Below, piece after piece: positions 1-8,747 of a DNA stretch of 42,830 nt. The stretch is taken from assembly GCF_000286955.2 (NCBI RefSeq), contig NZ_AJYK02000029.1, forward strand, positions 1 through 42,830. The letters run 5' to 3'. The notes below the pieces were generated by a model. The model did no database searches, had not been told where the DNA came from, and saw only the letters and a program-made list of their open reading frames with translations. The first letter of the stretch is position 1, and every line of letters begins with the position of its first letter. This DNA is from Vibrio rumoiensis 1S-45. GTDB taxonomy: Bacteria > Pseudomonadota > Gammaproteobacteria > Enterobacterales > Vibrionaceae. The translations under genes and the position numbers were made by a program.

Positions 1-18
1 GTCCGGCCCGGGGCACCA
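1..18 (+). tRNA. 3' end of a tRNA gene (partial, probably tRNA-Leu)
   Basis: The first 18 bases read as the end of a tRNA: two T-loop bases, a five-base T-stem 3' strand (ccggc), a seven-base acceptor 3' strand (ccggggc), discriminator A and encoded CCA. A factor-independent terminator follows within 10 bases. The implied 5' acceptor strand is GCCCCGG, which I associate with a Vibrio tRNA-Leu; the anticodon lies outside the window, so the identity is an inference. Confidence 0.75.
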
Positions 19-27
19 TCTATAACG

Positions 28-58
28 AAGGCTTATCAGAAATGATAAGCCTTTTTTA
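28..58 (+). terminator. Rho-independent terminator of the tRNA
   Basis: A perfect 11-bp stem (aaggcttatca / tgataagcctt) with a GAAA tetraloop is followed by a T-run. It lies directly downstream of the tRNA CCA end. Confidence 0.9.
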
Positions 59-151
59 TTTCTGTGAATTTCTTACTTTCCACTCTTTGTTTCTATGTTT
101 TCTTTTCTGTTTTCCACTTCATGGTAACGCGTTCATTAAAATGGCACATAA

Positions 152-189
152 CTGTAACTTAATCTTCATCATTACCCATTAGGTTACAG
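152..189 (+). promoter_or_regulatory. Inverted repeat, possible operator (Pho-box-like half)
   Basis: CTGTAACTTAAT (152-163) and ATTAGGTTACAG (178-189) form an inverted repeat with 11 of 12 positions matching and a 14-base spacer. It lies 34 bases before the start codon of the choice-of-anchor I gene. The left arm, read with the next bases, also loosely resembles a Pho box (CTGTAAC, four AT bases, TCTTCAT). The regulator is unknown; PhoB is only a suggestion. Confidence 0.4.
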
Positions 190-222
190 TTTGAATTTTC
201 ATGGACGAACACAGGAGTTAAA

Positions 223-1953
223 ATGAAACTTGGAAACTTACCATCGTTAACCTTATTAGCACTTGGAATGATGGCTTCAATGCCCGCGAAATCCCTCACA
301 ATGGATCTGGTTGGTCGTTACCAAACGGGTATTTACGGTGAAGCAGGGGCAGAAATTGTTGATTATCATAAAAATACACAAAGTGCTTATGTTGTAGATG
401 GCGCAAAGAACCGCATTGACATCATTTCACTTTCCAAGCTTCCTACTACGGCAATTAATAATCCATTGACTGCGAATACGTTAACGGCCATGCACTTGAA
501 CTTACCTGAAAAAGTAACGACTTCAGATAACCAAGTTTTGTCATTAGGAACGGCTAATTCACTTTCAATCTATGGTGATTGGTTGGCGGTAGCGGTCGCC
601 AATGTAAATAAAAAAGATGATGGTGTTGTACTCTTCTACAAAATTGAGAAAGACAAACCAGAGCTATTTAAAGCGGTACAAGTTGGCGCTTTGCCTGACA
701 TGGTTACTTTCACCCCTGATGGCCAAAAAGTGTTAGTTGCTAATGAAGGCGAACCTACAGCGGATTATCAATTTGATCCTGTGGGGAGTATTGGTGTTAT
801 AAACATGGAAAATAGCATGCCAGCAAATACCGCTGTGTTAATGATGTTTGATAAGTTTGAAAGCCAAAAAGCAGAATTACAGGCGAAAGGGTTTAAGTTT
901 GCTAGTCCGAAGGGGCATTCTCTTGCACAAGATATAGAGCCTGAATATATTACGGTTTCAGATGACAGCAAAACAGCTTGGGTATCGTTACAAGAAAACA
1001 ATGCTTTGGCAAAAATAGATCTGGTTAATAACGACATTGTGGCTATCCATCCATTAGGTCTTAAAGACTTTGGCGATAAAAATAATGGGATCGATGCCAG
1101 TGATAAGGACAAAGAAATCAACATTCGTTCTTGGGAAGGAGTTTATGGTCTTTATCAACCGGATACAATATATGGTTACAGTGTTAATGGTCAGCATTTT
1201 ACCGTTACAGCTAACGAAGGTGATTCCAGGGATTGGTGGTTTGGCGCCGCAGATGAAAAGTCCTGCCTTGATGCTGGTGGGAGCAAATTTGATGAAGAAG
1301 ATGGCTGTCTTGCCTACAGCGAGGAAACGAGAGCGGGTAAATTAACCTTAGCCGATACACACCCTCAGCTTTCTCACCTAGATAATAAAGAATTAGGTCG
1401 ATTAAAAGTTACTAAAGCAATGGGCGATGAAGATGGCGATGGAAAATATGAAAAGATTGTCACCTTTGGCGCACGTTCATTCTCAATTTGGAACGATAAT
1501 GGTGAATTAGTTTTTGATAGTGGCAATCAATTTGCGAAGACCATTGCTGAGCGCTACCCAGAAGGATTCAATACAAATGAATCAGAGAACAAGAAAGATA
1601 ATCGCTCTGACGATAAAGGCAGCGAACCAGAAGCGTTGGCCATTGGGCAAGTTGATGGTAAAACGTATGCTTTTATTGGATTAGAAAGAATGGGCGGCAT
1701 TATGATTTATGATGTCTCTAATCCTAAGGCACCGAACTTTGTCGATTATATTTTAAACCGAGATTTAACCGTTGATTATGAAATTGATGATTCTACAAAC
1801 CCGGTAACCTTGAAAGGAGACTATGCAAAAGCCGGTGATCTTGCACCAGAAGGTATGCGTTTTATTAAAGCTGAAAATAGCCCAACCAAAAATGCACTTT
1901 TATTGGTGGCAAATGAAGTCAGTGGAACGGTGTCAGTATATCAAATTAAATAA
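223..1953 (+). CDS. Secreted choice-of-anchor I family (beta-propeller) protein
   Basis: This encodes 576 residues beginning with a Sec signal peptide (basic start, hydrophobic stretch, likely cleavage after MPAKS or nearby). The rest looks like a repeated beta-propeller: several blades carry the pattern 'D..V.F..DG..vLVANEGEP' (around residue 165) and a matching block near the C-terminus ending in 'LLVANEVSGTVSVYQI'. This fits the choice-of-anchor I domain, often annotated as a phytase-like or alkaline-phosphatase-like secreted protein; true enzyme activity is not shown here. A strong AGGAG (213-217) precedes the ATG. The gene is monocistronic between the tRNA terminator and its own terminator at 2027-2058. 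Upstream is an inverted repeat that could bind a regulator. Location should be periplasmic or extracellular. Confidence 0.85.
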   Translation: MKLGNLPSLTLLALGMMASMPAKSLTMDLVGRYQTGIYGEAGAEIVDYHKNTQSAYVVDGAKNRIDIISLSKLPTTAINNPLTANTLTAMHLNLPEKVTTSDNQVLSLGTANSLSIYGDWLAVAVANVNKKDDGVVLFYKIEKDKPELFKAVQVGALPDMVTFTPDGQKVLVANEGEPTADYQFDPVGSIGVINMENSMPANTAVLMMFDKFESQKAELQAKGFKFASPKGHSLAQDIEPEYITVSDDSKTAWVSLQENNALAKIDLVNNDIVAIHPLGLKDFGDKNNGIDASDKDKEINIRSWEGVYGLYQPDTIYGYSVNGQHFTVTANEGDSRDWWFGAADEKSCLDAGGSKFDEEDGCLAYSEETRAGKLTLADTHPQLSHLDNKELGRLKVTKAMGDEDGDGKYEKIVTFGARSFSIWNDNGELVFDSGNQFAKTIAERYPEGFNTNESENKKDNRSDDKGSEPEALAIGQVDGKTYAFIGLERMGGIMIYDVSNPKAPNFVDYILNRDLTVDYEIDDSTNPVTLKGDYAKAGDLAPEGMRFIKAENSPTKNALLLVANEVSGTVSVYQIK

Positions 1954-2026
1954 TTTCAGATTTAATAAGATTGCTATAACGTATTCTAATTGGCTGAAGT
2001 GGTAGCCAATACTTGAAAGCTAGTCT

Positions 2027-2058
2027 AAAAACCTTGTTCTGATGAACAAGGTTTTTTT
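2027..2058 (+). terminator. Rho-independent terminator
   Basis: A 13-bp perfect stem (aaaaaccttgttc / gaacaaggttttt) with a TGAT loop and T-run follows the choice-of-anchor I gene by about 75 bases. Confidence 0.9.
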
Positions 2059-2506
2059 GTTTTACTATGATTAAGTATAAACCGTTATGTTTGGACTGGT
2101 TTAACAGAAAGTTAAGTGTATTTATTGAATAGATAACTAACCTCATATTAATTATTTTATGTATAGACGAAAACCTAAAAATATACTTCACTTGTTTGTA
2201 GGAATAGGCTCAAAAATATAGCTTAATATTTGATTAGCCTAGCAGAGCAATGATAGATGCCATATCATGAACAAATGTATTTATTTAGAGCGAAACGACA
2301 TTGAAAAGTCAGGAAGATGTTAAATAAGAAATAATGACAATTTGATGAAATTGATACAAGATATTGATTTAAAGATGTTTTCATTAAATTTAGATACACC
2401 TGTACGCTCGAAAGTATTTGCAGAGGTTTGTGAACTGGTTCAAAATTCCATTTATTAGATTACTGGTAAGAGTTCTTTTAAACATCTTATAGGGCAAAGA
2501 CTGAAC
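2059..2506. other. Intergenic region, about 450 bp, AT-rich
   Basis: No convincing gene is seen here. A 37-residue open frame runs from ATG 2345 to the stop at 2456-2458 on the plus strand, but it has no clear ribosome binding site and no recognised family. It could be a decayed gene end or chance. The end of this stretch should hold the promoter and leader of the MaoC-like gene. Confidence 0.6.
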
Positions 2507-3190
2507 ATGAGAGTCGTTGATATCATCAAGCACAAAACAGATTCTTTAGCGAAACATCAATTTGAATTGAAAGATTTGATGTCGCCAGTATTGAGAGAAT
2601 ACTGGGCTGATTTTATTAATCGTGCAAACTCACAGCAAATATTTCCTTGGCTTAAAGAGCATCAAACGCCAGCTGTCAATGAAGAAGTTGCACCTGTTGC
2701 AGTTCCTGATATTGAATTATCGCCGGAAGCGGATGCATTATTTAATGAATTAAGCCAAAAAATTGGTGAAGAAATGCATGTCGGGGATTGGTTAACTATC
2801 GATCAAGAGCGTATTAATGCTTTTGGTCAAGTTACCGAAGACATGCAATGGATTCATACTGATTCTGAGCGAGCAGAGCAAGAATCTCCTTTTAAAACCA
2901 CTGTGGCGCATGGTTTTTTAACCTTATCTTTATTGTCACGGCTCACCGACAGCGTGGATGAAAAAAATCCGCCTTTTCCAACCGCAAAAATGACGGTGAA
3001 TGTTGGTTTAAATGAAGTACGTTTTCCATATCCTGTTAAAGCAGGCAATAGTGTTCGTGCTCGTAGTAAATTGTTGAAAGTGACTCCAATTAAGCGTGGT
3101 CTTGAAATCGAGCGTGAGATTAAAGTAGAAATAGATGGTGTAAGGCGACCTGGCTGTGTTGTTGTATCGGTTATTCGTTTATACTTCTAA
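2507..3190 (+). CDS. MaoC-like (R)-specific enoyl-CoA hydratase family protein
   Basis: The product is 227 residues with a MaoC hot-dog domain from about residue 85 to the end. The hydratase signature is visible as 'TEDMQWIHTD' followed by 'TVAHGFLTLSL'; the Asp and His of the first block are the usual catalytic pair of (R)-hydratases such as PhaJ. This predicts hydration/dehydration of enoyl-CoA and 3-hydroxyacyl-CoA in the cytoplasm. The first 80 residues are an extension that PhaJ-size enzymes (about 140 residues) lack; it is acidic and proline-containing near its end and I do not recognise it. No polyhydroxyalkanoate genes lie nearby, so the in vivo substrate is unknown. The gene stands alone and ends in its own terminator at 3216. 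Confidence 0.85.
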   Translation: MRVVDIIKHKTDSLAKHQFELKDLMSPVLREYWADFINRANSQQIFPWLKEHQTPAVNEEVAPVAVPDIELSPEADALFNELSQKIGEEMHVGDWLTIDQERINAFGQVTEDMQWIHTDSERAEQESPFKTTVAHGFLTLSLLSRLTDSVDEKNPPFPTAKMTVNVGLNEVRFPYPVKAGNSVRARSKLLKVTPIKRGLEIEREIKVEIDGVRRPGCVVVSVIRLYF

Positions 3191-3215
3191 TCTTAATAAC
3201 AAAGTAATATTTGTG

Positions 3216-3246
3216 AAGCGCTGACAGCTAATCAGCGCTTTTTTAA
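3216..3246 (+). terminator. Rho-independent terminator
   Basis: A nine-bp stem AAGCGCTGA / TCAGCGCTT with a seven-base loop and T-run lies 25 bases after the MaoC-like gene. Confidence 0.88.
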
Positions 3247-3278
3247 TTTCGGTAAGTAAAACATCATGAGGCTGAGAC

Positions 3279-3557
3279 ATGGCAAGAACCGCTGCGGCTC
3301 TACACATTTTAGTGAAGCACGAATCACAAGCAAAAGATATTTTGGAACAGCTAAAGAAAGGGGCTAAGTTTCAAGCCCTAGCCAAGAAATACTCTACATG
3401 CCCATCAGGTAAAAAAGGCGGCGATCTTGGCGAGTTTCAGAAAGGCGCAATGGTTCCTGCTTTTGATAAAGCCTGTTTTAACGGCGAAGTATTAAAGCCT
3501 CAGTTAGTTAAAACTAAATTTGGATGGCATGTGGTCAAGGTGCTTTACAGAACCTAG
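3279..3557 (+). CDS. ppiC: Peptidyl-prolyl cis-trans isomerase C (parvulin)
   Basis: These 92 residues are a single parvulin (rotamase) domain, almost the exact length of E. coli PpiC (93). Diagnostic parts are '[12 protein letters not shown]' at the start (beta strand with the active-site His), '[15 protein letters not shown]' in the middle and '[16 protein letters not shown]' at the end. It catalyses proline cis-trans isomerisation in the cytoplasm; there is no signal peptide. It is monocistronic, with GAGG just ahead of the ATG and a terminator at 3644. Confidence 0.95.
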   Translation: MARTAAALHILVKHESQAKDILEQLKKGAKFQALAKKYSTCPSGKKGGDLGEFQKGAMVPAFDKACFNGEVLKPQLVKTKFGWHVVKVLYRT

Positions 3558-3643
3558 AAGTGTTTAGGTGCTTTTATTGTCTTATTTCGATAGATGGTTA
3601 CTGTGGCAAAAAGCAACCTACACGATAAATATTTCTTATGAAG

Positions 3644-3685
3644 AAGAGTTCAATGATTAATATGATCGCTGAACTCTTTTTTGTT
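3644..3685 (+). terminator. Rho-independent terminator, possibly bidirectional
   Basis: AAGAGTTCA (3644-3652) pairs with TGAACTCTT (3670-3678) and is followed by a T-rich tract. It sits between the convergent ppiC and EAL genes and may serve both. Confidence 0.75.
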
Positions 3686-3704
3686 TTTATCTAATATAGA
3701 TTGC

Positions 3705-4472
3705 TTAAGCCGCTGGACTCATTGGTTGCGGTACGGCGAGGAAATAGCCTTGGTACATATCGATGTTAAGGCTTCTCATTGTATCCAGTTGCTTTTGGTT
3801 TTCTATGCCTTCAATGACGGTTTGTGCATGGAACATTTTGGCAATATTCATTGCCTCAATTAACTTTTGTTTCTCTCCCTTCATGAAGTGGTCGAGTAAA
3901 CTTTTGTCGATCTTTACAATGCTTGGGCAAATGAGTTGAACCCGTTCAGAATTCGAATGCTCAGAACCAAAGTCGTCTACAGCAATGTTAAAGCCATGAT
4001 TGTTTAGGTTTTTTATTGAGTGTTGTAATTCATCGAGGTTATCACAGCGAACTTCTAGTAACTCTAAAACTACCTGTCTTGATGATACATTCAGCTTTTC
4101 AAGCTCTTGTAGGAAACGAATATCATGCATGCAAGGTGAATCAATCATTTTGCTCGAATTAGGCAGGAAATTTAAAAATAATTTTGCATCACGGTATTGA
4201 GATGCAGCAAAGTTATTTAGGTGAAGAATTCGGCTGATAATATCAATGGCTAGCTTATCGTCATCTTCAGGGTTTTGATCAGAAAAATAATACCCAGGGC
4301 AAATGTGCTCTCCAGTCTGGTCATTGATTCTTAACAGAGCTTCTACGCCTATAATTTCATTTTCTTGATTGAAAATTGGTTGAAAAACACTGCTAAGTAA
4401 AAAGTCTTTATACTTAGAAAAGTGATTGCCAAATTCATCTGTGAAGAAAGAAATTTCTATATTATTAGACAT
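3705..4472 (-). CDS. Stand-alone EAL-domain cyclic-di-GMP phosphodiesterase
   Basis: The 255-residue protein is essentially one EAL domain, with no GGDEF, PAS or membrane segment. The motifs for metal binding and catalysis all appear: EAL at 44-46, Asn101 (LNFLP), Glu137, the DDFG block with Asp166/Asp167, Lys187 (VKIDK), Glu221 (IEGIEN) and Gln241 before GYFLAVP. That argues for an active enzyme hydrolysing c-di-GMP to pGpG in the cytoplasm. The architecture resembles PdeH (YhjH). The Glu221 block reads IEGIEN rather than the usual AEGVET, a mild divergence. It is transcribed alone, and 160 bp separate it from the lipase-like gene upstream. Biofilm or motility control is the family's usual role and is inferred only. 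Confidence 0.9.
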   Translation of the reverse strand: MSNNIEISFFTDEFGNHFSKYKDFLLSSVFQPIFNQENEIIGVEALLRINDQTGEHICPGYYFSDQNPEDDDKLAIDIISRILHLNNFAASQYRDAKLFLNFLPNSSKMIDSPCMHDIRFLQELEKLNVSSRQVVLELLEVRCDNLDELQHSIKNLNNHGFNIAVDDFGSEHSNSERVQLICPSIVKIDKSLLDHFMKGEKQKLIEAMNIAKMFHAQTVIEGIENQKQLDTMRSLNIDMYQGYFLAVPQPMSPAA

Positions 4473-4633
4473 TTAGAAGGCTCTGTTGCACCAAGTTGGT
4501 GAGAATGTAACAAATTGAATGATCAACTGCTATAAATATAACTATTCATAGCGAATTTATGCGCCTCAATTAACATAGATCAAATTGTGCAAAATGTATT
4601 GATTAATCGTTGAACAATATTACGTCATAAATG

Positions 4634-5425
4634 CTATCGCTCATCGAAAAAGTCTTTATCACGAATGTACTTGCTCATTAAATGGTAGGAAAAAGGTCTG
4701 ATCAGCCAACTGAATATGGAGCGGCCGAGTCGTAAAATTGTGGGGGTGTTTTCATAAATTCGCTCATTATAAAGCCATAACATTTTTCCAGTATGCCAAT
4801 ACATAATTGGAATGGGAGGGAGGAATGTGACCATATCAATATCACAACAAATGCGAAATGTACGCCGGGCGAGCTGATAATTCTTTTTAAAGCGCCAACC
4901 ACCCACAGCCGGTTGACCAAAAGTCACCACACGCTTAATGACATTGGGGTATTTTAATTCTAAATAGTCTGCAAGGACCAAGCCAATCGCCCCTCCTGAT
5001 GAATGACCAGTGATGCTAATTCGTTTACCAGAATGAATTAATGGGCTAAGAATGGACTCTAAGCGGGTGTAGACAGGGTCACCGAGTTTGTCTTGTCGAT
5101 GAGCGGGGACACTTTCTTGATGTAGTAGGTAATGAAACCCTGCGTGTATTGAGTAGTTTAAGCCTAATGTGGAAAGACAAGAGCGATGCCACATAGCGAG
5201 ATTTAAAAACCAGTCTGAAGGGCTATGAGAGCCTTTAATGACAACGATAACTTCTTCTTTATCTTTGCTCCACAATACCCGCATTAAAGTTTTGCCTTTT
5301 GCATTTTTTACGATTCGTTGCCCGTTGGGATCGAAACCGTAACGAGTTTGTTTAAAAACTCTAGGGTAGGCTAAGCGGCATAATACGGCGTAACGTTCGT
5401 ACTGGTATCGTTTTAGGGTCTTCAA
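4634..5425 (-). CDS. Lipase class 3-like alpha/beta hydrolase
   Basis: This encodes 263 residues of the lipase class 3 (Fungal_lipase-like) fold. The nucleophile elbow is GHSSG with Ser142 predicted catalytic. It is followed by 'VTFGQPAVGG', typical of the family, then 'CCDIDMVTFLPP' holding the probable acid (Asp195 or Asp197) and His248 in 'FSYHLMSKY' as the probable base. There is no signal peptide or clear membrane anchor, so the protein is probably cytoplasmic or peripherally bound. The substrate (glycerolipid, lysophospholipid or other ester) cannot be read from sequence. It lies just upstream of the EAL gene on the same strand, separated by 161 bp, so it is probably its own unit. Confidence 0.82.
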   Translation of the reverse strand: MKTLKRYQYERYAVLCRLAYPRVFKQTRYGFDPNGQRIVKNAKGKTLMRVLWSKDKEEVIVVIKGSHSPSDWFLNLAMWHRSCLSTLGLNYSIHAGFHYLLHQESVPAHRQDKLGDPVYTRLESILSPLIHSGKRISITGHSSGGAIGLVLADYLELKYPNVIKRVVTFGQPAVGGWRFKKNYQLARRTFRICCDIDMVTFLPPIPIMYWHTGKMLWLYNERIYENTPTILRLGRSIFSWLIRPFSYHLMSKYIRDKDFFDER

Positions 5426-5483
5426 GGCATTACATCATGGTTAGAAGTTCTACCATTCAGAATGCCAAGAGTCCGTGAAGAAA

Positions 5484-6128
5484 TTATGACTGTGGGTGTT
5501 TAGCTCTGGTAGGGAGACATTTTTTATGAAGGGGTTTAAGCCATCTTTGAATTTTATCTTTACGCACAAACAATAGCAGAGCCGCAACAGCGATATAAAT
5601 AGCGGGTTCAACAATGGCGGATTTCACCGACCAATAATAATGTATTGGAGCCAAAATAACGGCTACATAGACCCAGTTATGTAATTGTTGCCATTTCTTG
5701 CCTAAACGCTTTTGAAATCCTTGTGTTGAAGTAATGGTGAGCAATAATAAGATAACCCACACTGTAGCCCCTAGGATGAGATAAGGCCTTTTAATGATCT
5801 CACTGCCAATTAATTGCCACTCTAGCGCAAGGTCTAACCATGCATATCCAGTTAAATGAATAGCAGCCCAAACAAAACTATATACACCTAACAGGCGACG
5901 CGTTCGGATGAGCTGGCCTTGCTTAAATTTTTGCGCAATTGGTGAAATTAATAAAGAGAGTATTAATGTGTTTAATGCTGCTTTACCGGTAAAATGTATG
6001 ATGGGCTGAACGGGATCCGCTCCCAAATGATCATTCAATACGGCAAAAACAAGCCATATAAAGCTGAATAGTTGTGCTAAATGTATGGCAACTTTTAGTA
6101 CAATAATGTGTTTGGGAGTCAGTTTCAT
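5484..6128 (-). CDS. msrQ: MsrQ, heme-binding membrane subunit of methionine sulfoxide reductase
   Basis: The 214-residue polytopic membrane protein (about six hydrophobic segments) belongs to the ferric reductase-like YedZ/MsrQ family. It carries heme b and passes quinone-pool or flavin electrons to periplasmic MsrP. Conserved histidines are visible in 'FTGKAALN' context (IHFTGK), 'AAIHLTGYAW' and 'QLHNWVYVAV', which fit heme ligands. It starts three bases after the msrP stop, so the two are translationally linked. Its length matches E. coli MsrQ (211). Confidence 0.95.
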   Translation of the reverse strand: MKLTPKHIIVLKVAIHLAQLFSFIWLVFAVLNDHLGADPVQPIIHFTGKAALNTLILSLLISPIAQKFKQGQLIRTRRLLGVYSFVWAAIHLTGYAWLDLALEWQLIGSEIIKRPYLILGATVWVILLLLTITSTQGFQKRLGKKWQQLHNWVYVAVILAPIHYYWSVKSAIVEPAIYIAVAALLLFVRKDKIQRWLKPLHKKCLPTRAKHPQS

Positions 6129-6131
6129 TGC

Positions 6132-7151
6132 TTAATAATTCCGTTTTAGATCTAAACCTTTGTACAATGAAGCCACTTCTTCACCATAACCATTAAACAT
6201 TAACGTATCTTGTCTACGTGAACTAAATATACTGCCTTCACCAATAAAGCGTTCGCTTGCTTGGCTCCATCTTGGGTGATCAACATTTGGGTTAACATTG
6301 GCATAGAAACCGTATTCATTTGGCCCTAATTTATTCCAAGTTGTGGGTGGCTGTTCTTCCAGTAAATGAATTTTCACGATAGATTTTATGCCTTTAAACC
6401 CATATTTCCACGGAACGATCAAACGTAGTGGCGCTCCATTTTGTGGTGCTAAAGTTTTTCCATATAAACCTACGGTCATTAATGTTAGTGGGTTCATCGC
6501 CTCGGCAATGGTAAGGCCTTCCACATAAGGATAGTCAATACCACCACCCACTGAATATGAGCTTTGACCCGGTATACGTTCTGGATCATAGAGCGTTTCA
6601 AATGCAACATACTTTGCTTTGCTGGTTGGTTGAACCAGTTTTAATAAAGAGGCAAGGCTAAAGCCTAACCAAGGCACATTCATTGACCAAGCTTCAACAC
6701 AGCGGTGACGATAGATGCGTTCTTCGATTTGCATACTTTTCATTACGTCATCCATATCTAGCGTTACTGCTTTGGCTACTTCACCATCAATGGTTATGGT
6801 CCAAGGATCGGTTTTGAATCCTTTAGCAAGCTCTGCGGGTTGTCCTTTACTGGTGCCAAATTCATAGAAGTTATTATACGTCAATACTTTATCTTCAGGT
6901 GTTAACGACAAGCCTTGTGTTGAATACTTTGAATCAATGCCTTTTAATGCTATACGTGGGTCTTGATAAGGTGTTTCATCTTTTGCTGGAGAGAAAACGT
7001 CAAAGAGCCCTGCGTTTGCTTGAGTTGCAAAAGGAGTGACGGCAGCGGCAAGGCCTAGCTTCTTCACGATTTCACGGCGTTGTTTGTAAATTGCCTCTGG
7101 CGTTGATTCATTTTCATTTAAGAACCAAGAAGGGCGGTTTTTAATTAGCAT
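6132..7151 (-). CDS. msrP: MsrP, periplasmic molybdopterin methionine sulfoxide reductase
   Basis: MsrP reduces oxidised methionine in envelope proteins and receives electrons from MsrQ. A Tat signal is present: twin arginines in '[15 protein letters not shown]' (R25-R26 of the chosen start), with cleavage expected after the following Ala-rich stretch. The molybdenum-ligating cysteine is in '[15 protein letters not shown]' (Cys151). I choose the ATG at 7151 because AGGAC lies seven bases ahead and the protein then begins like other MsrP proteins, giving 339 residues; an in-frame ATG 12 codons further upstream has weaker support. msrPQ form an operon, divergent from a cytochrome b561-yceI operon. 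Confidence 0.95.
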   Translation of the reverse strand: MLIKNRPSWFLNENESTPEAIYKQRREIVKKLGLAAAVTPFATQANAGLFDVFSPAKDETPYQDPRIALKGIDSKYSTQGLSLTPEDKVLTYNNFYEFGTSKGQPAELAKGFKTDPWTITIDGEVAKAVTLDMDDVMKSMQIEERIYRHRCVEAWSMNVPWLGFSLASLLKLVQPTSKAKYVAFETLYDPERIPGQSSYSVGGGIDYPYVEGLTIAEAMNPLTLMTVGLYGKTLAPQNGAPLRLIVPWKYGFKGIKSIVKIHLLEEQPPTTWNKLGPNEYGFYANVNPNVDHPRWSQASERFIGEGSIFSSRRQDTLMFNGYGEEVASLYKGLDLKRNY

Positions 7152-7535
7152 AATAGAGTCCTTTTTATCGCTGTTCTTGTTTAACAAGCGCTTTAAATAC
7201 CATCATTGCTTAACATGACCGTGCTAGCTATTAAGATATTTCAATTAATTGAATAGAATTATCGATAATGTACCGCAGATTAACCGAAGCGGGCTGTAGG
7301 ATACTTCTGAAACAAAAGTGCCTGACAAAATGTTACAGAAAAAAACAGAAAAAATGTGTGGTATTAGTGTCTAACATTATAGTGTTAGTTAAAGGTTGGT
7401 GGTGTTGAAATAATTCGCAACAAAATACCAACAACTGCATCAGTTTTTTTGAACAAGTTGTTCAGTGGTATGAGTTTGATTAAAAAGTGGATTCAGTAAT
7501 ACTTTACTGAGTAAATAGAAACAGTAGACGATGAT
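7152..7535. promoter_or_regulatory. Divergent promoter region msrPQ / cytochrome b561-yceI
   Basis: This 384-bp non-coding stretch must hold promoters for both operons. Visible symmetric elements are a perfect 14-bp palindrome TTCAATTAATTGAA (7240-7253) and an inverted repeat CTAACA / TGTTAG (7371-7376, 7383-7388) near the cytochrome gene side. I cannot assign either to a known regulator. Confidence 0.55.
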
Positions 7536-8075
7536 ATGAAACTTGAAGTAAAACAATATAACTTTTTGGCAAAACTGAACCATTGGCTATCGGCAATTAT
7601 CATCATTGGATTATTTGCTGCTGGTTGGTGGATGGTGGATCTCAATTACTATAGTGCATGGTATCAAGATGCTCCACATTGGCATAAATCAGTTGGTTTG
7701 TTACTTGCCGCTTATACCGTATTTAGAGTTGTTTGGAAGTTAATAACAGCGACGCCTAAAATTGAAGGGTCACATTTTGAAAAAGTAGCAGCTAAGATTG
7801 CCCATACTTTAATGTACGCTCTGCTTTTTGGGATTTTCATTTCAGGTTATTTGATTTCAACATCAGATGGACGTGGAATTGATATTTTTGATTGGGTAAC
7901 TGTACCTTCGTTAGGCGCTTTGTTTGAAGACCAAACCGAAATTGCAGGGACTCTACATTATTATTTTGCTTACGTGTTAATAGGGCTTGCATTGGTTCAT
8001 GCAGCAGCAGCTTTAAAACATCACTTTATTAATAAAGACAATACCTTAAGAAAAATAACAGGAGCTATAAAATGA
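7536..8075 (+). CDS. Cytochrome b561 family membrane protein
   Basis: The 179-residue product has four transmembrane helices and the histidine pattern of bacterial di-heme cytochrome b561 (CybB): 'LAKLNHWLSA' near the N-terminus, 'PHWHKSVGLLL', 'KIAHTLMYALL' and 'LVHAAAALKHHFI' near the end. Family members oxidise quinol and reduce superoxide or other acceptors at the inner membrane. The gene overlaps yceI by four bases (ATGA), so the two are co-translated. In E. coli yceI also follows a b561 gene (yceJ), which supports a joint role. The divergent msrPQ operon suggests an envelope redox theme. Confidence 0.93.
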   Translation: MKLEVKQYNFLAKLNHWLSAIIIIGLFAAGWWMVDLNYYSAWYQDAPHWHKSVGLLLAAYTVFRVVWKLITATPKIEGSHFEKVAAKIAHTLMYALLFGIFISGYLISTSDGRGIDIFDWVTVPSLGALFEDQTEIAGTLHYYFAYVLIGLALVHAAAALKHHFINKDNTLRKITGAIK

Positions 8076-8656
8076 TCAAAATGGAAATGAAAAAATGGCT
8101 AACCACAGCAGGTTTATGTGCGACCATGGTTCTTCCTATGGGTGCTATCGCTGCTGATTATAAAATTGATACCAAAGGTGCGCATGCCTCTGTCAACTTC
8201 CGTGTTAGCCACTTAGGGTACAGTTTTACTCAAGGTCGCTTTAATGATTTTGCAGGTACTTTCTCTTATGATGCTAATGATATTGCCGCTTCTAAAGTCA
8301 GTGTAGAAGTGGATACGGGCAGTATTGATTCAAATCATGCAGACCGTGATAAGCATATCCGAAGTGGCGACTTTTTAGATGTTAGTAAATACCCAAAAGC
8401 CACATTCACAAGTACAAAAGTGACTGATCAAGGTGAAGGTAAATTGGCTGTTGATGGTGATTTATCTCTACATGGTAAAACTCTGCCTATTACTATTAAT
8501 GCCGAATTTATCGGTGCAGGTAAAGACCCATGGGGTGGTGAGCGTGCAGGCTTTAAAGGCACAAGCCGTATTGATTTAAAAGATTTCGGCATCCAAGAAA
8601 TGGCTGGAGCGAGCTACGTTGATTTAGATCTTTATGTTGAAGGTGTAAAGCAATAA
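8072..8656 (+). CDS. yceI: YceI-family periplasmic lipid-binding protein
   Basis: These 194 residues start with a Sec signal peptide (cleavage likely after AIAA, about residue 28) followed by the YceI lipocalin-like barrel, which binds polyisoprenoid lipids such as quinones. Family landmarks are 'ASVNFRVSHLGYSF', 'DRDKHIRSGDFLDVSKYP' and 'DLSLHGKTLPITI'. Of three nearby ATGs, the first is chosen because AGGAG (8060-8064) sits seven bases ahead. It is second in a two-gene operon with cytochrome b561 and is followed by a strong terminator. Confidence 0.95.
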   Translation: MIKMEMKKWLTTAGLCATMVLPMGAIAADYKIDTKGAHASVNFRVSHLGYSFTQGRFNDFAGTFSYDANDIAASKVSVEVDTGSIDSNHADRDKHIRSGDFLDVSKYPKATFTSTKVTDQGEGKLAVDGDLSLHGKTLPITINAEFIGAGKDPWGGERAGFKGTSRIDLKDFGIQEMAGASYVDLDLYVEGVKQ

Positions 8657-8691
8657 TTTGATGTTGCTACATCTGTAATAGACAGATAAAG

Positions 8692-8721
8692 AAAGGGCTC
8701 GCATTCGTGTGAGCCCTTTTT
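8692..8721 (+). terminator. Rho-independent terminator, bidirectional
   Basis: AAAGGGCTC (8692-8700) pairs with GAGCCCTTT (8711-8719), with T-run on the plus strand and A-run on the other side. It separates the convergent yceI and nadE genes. Confidence 0.88.
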
Positions 8722-8747
8722 GTTGATATTTTGAATAGTTTTGTTAT

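Noticed and set aside
2345..2458. 37-residue ORF in the gap before the MaoC-like gene
   Set aside because: No Shine-Dalgarno site, no family resemblance, very AT-rich setting; kept only as a note on the intergenic region.
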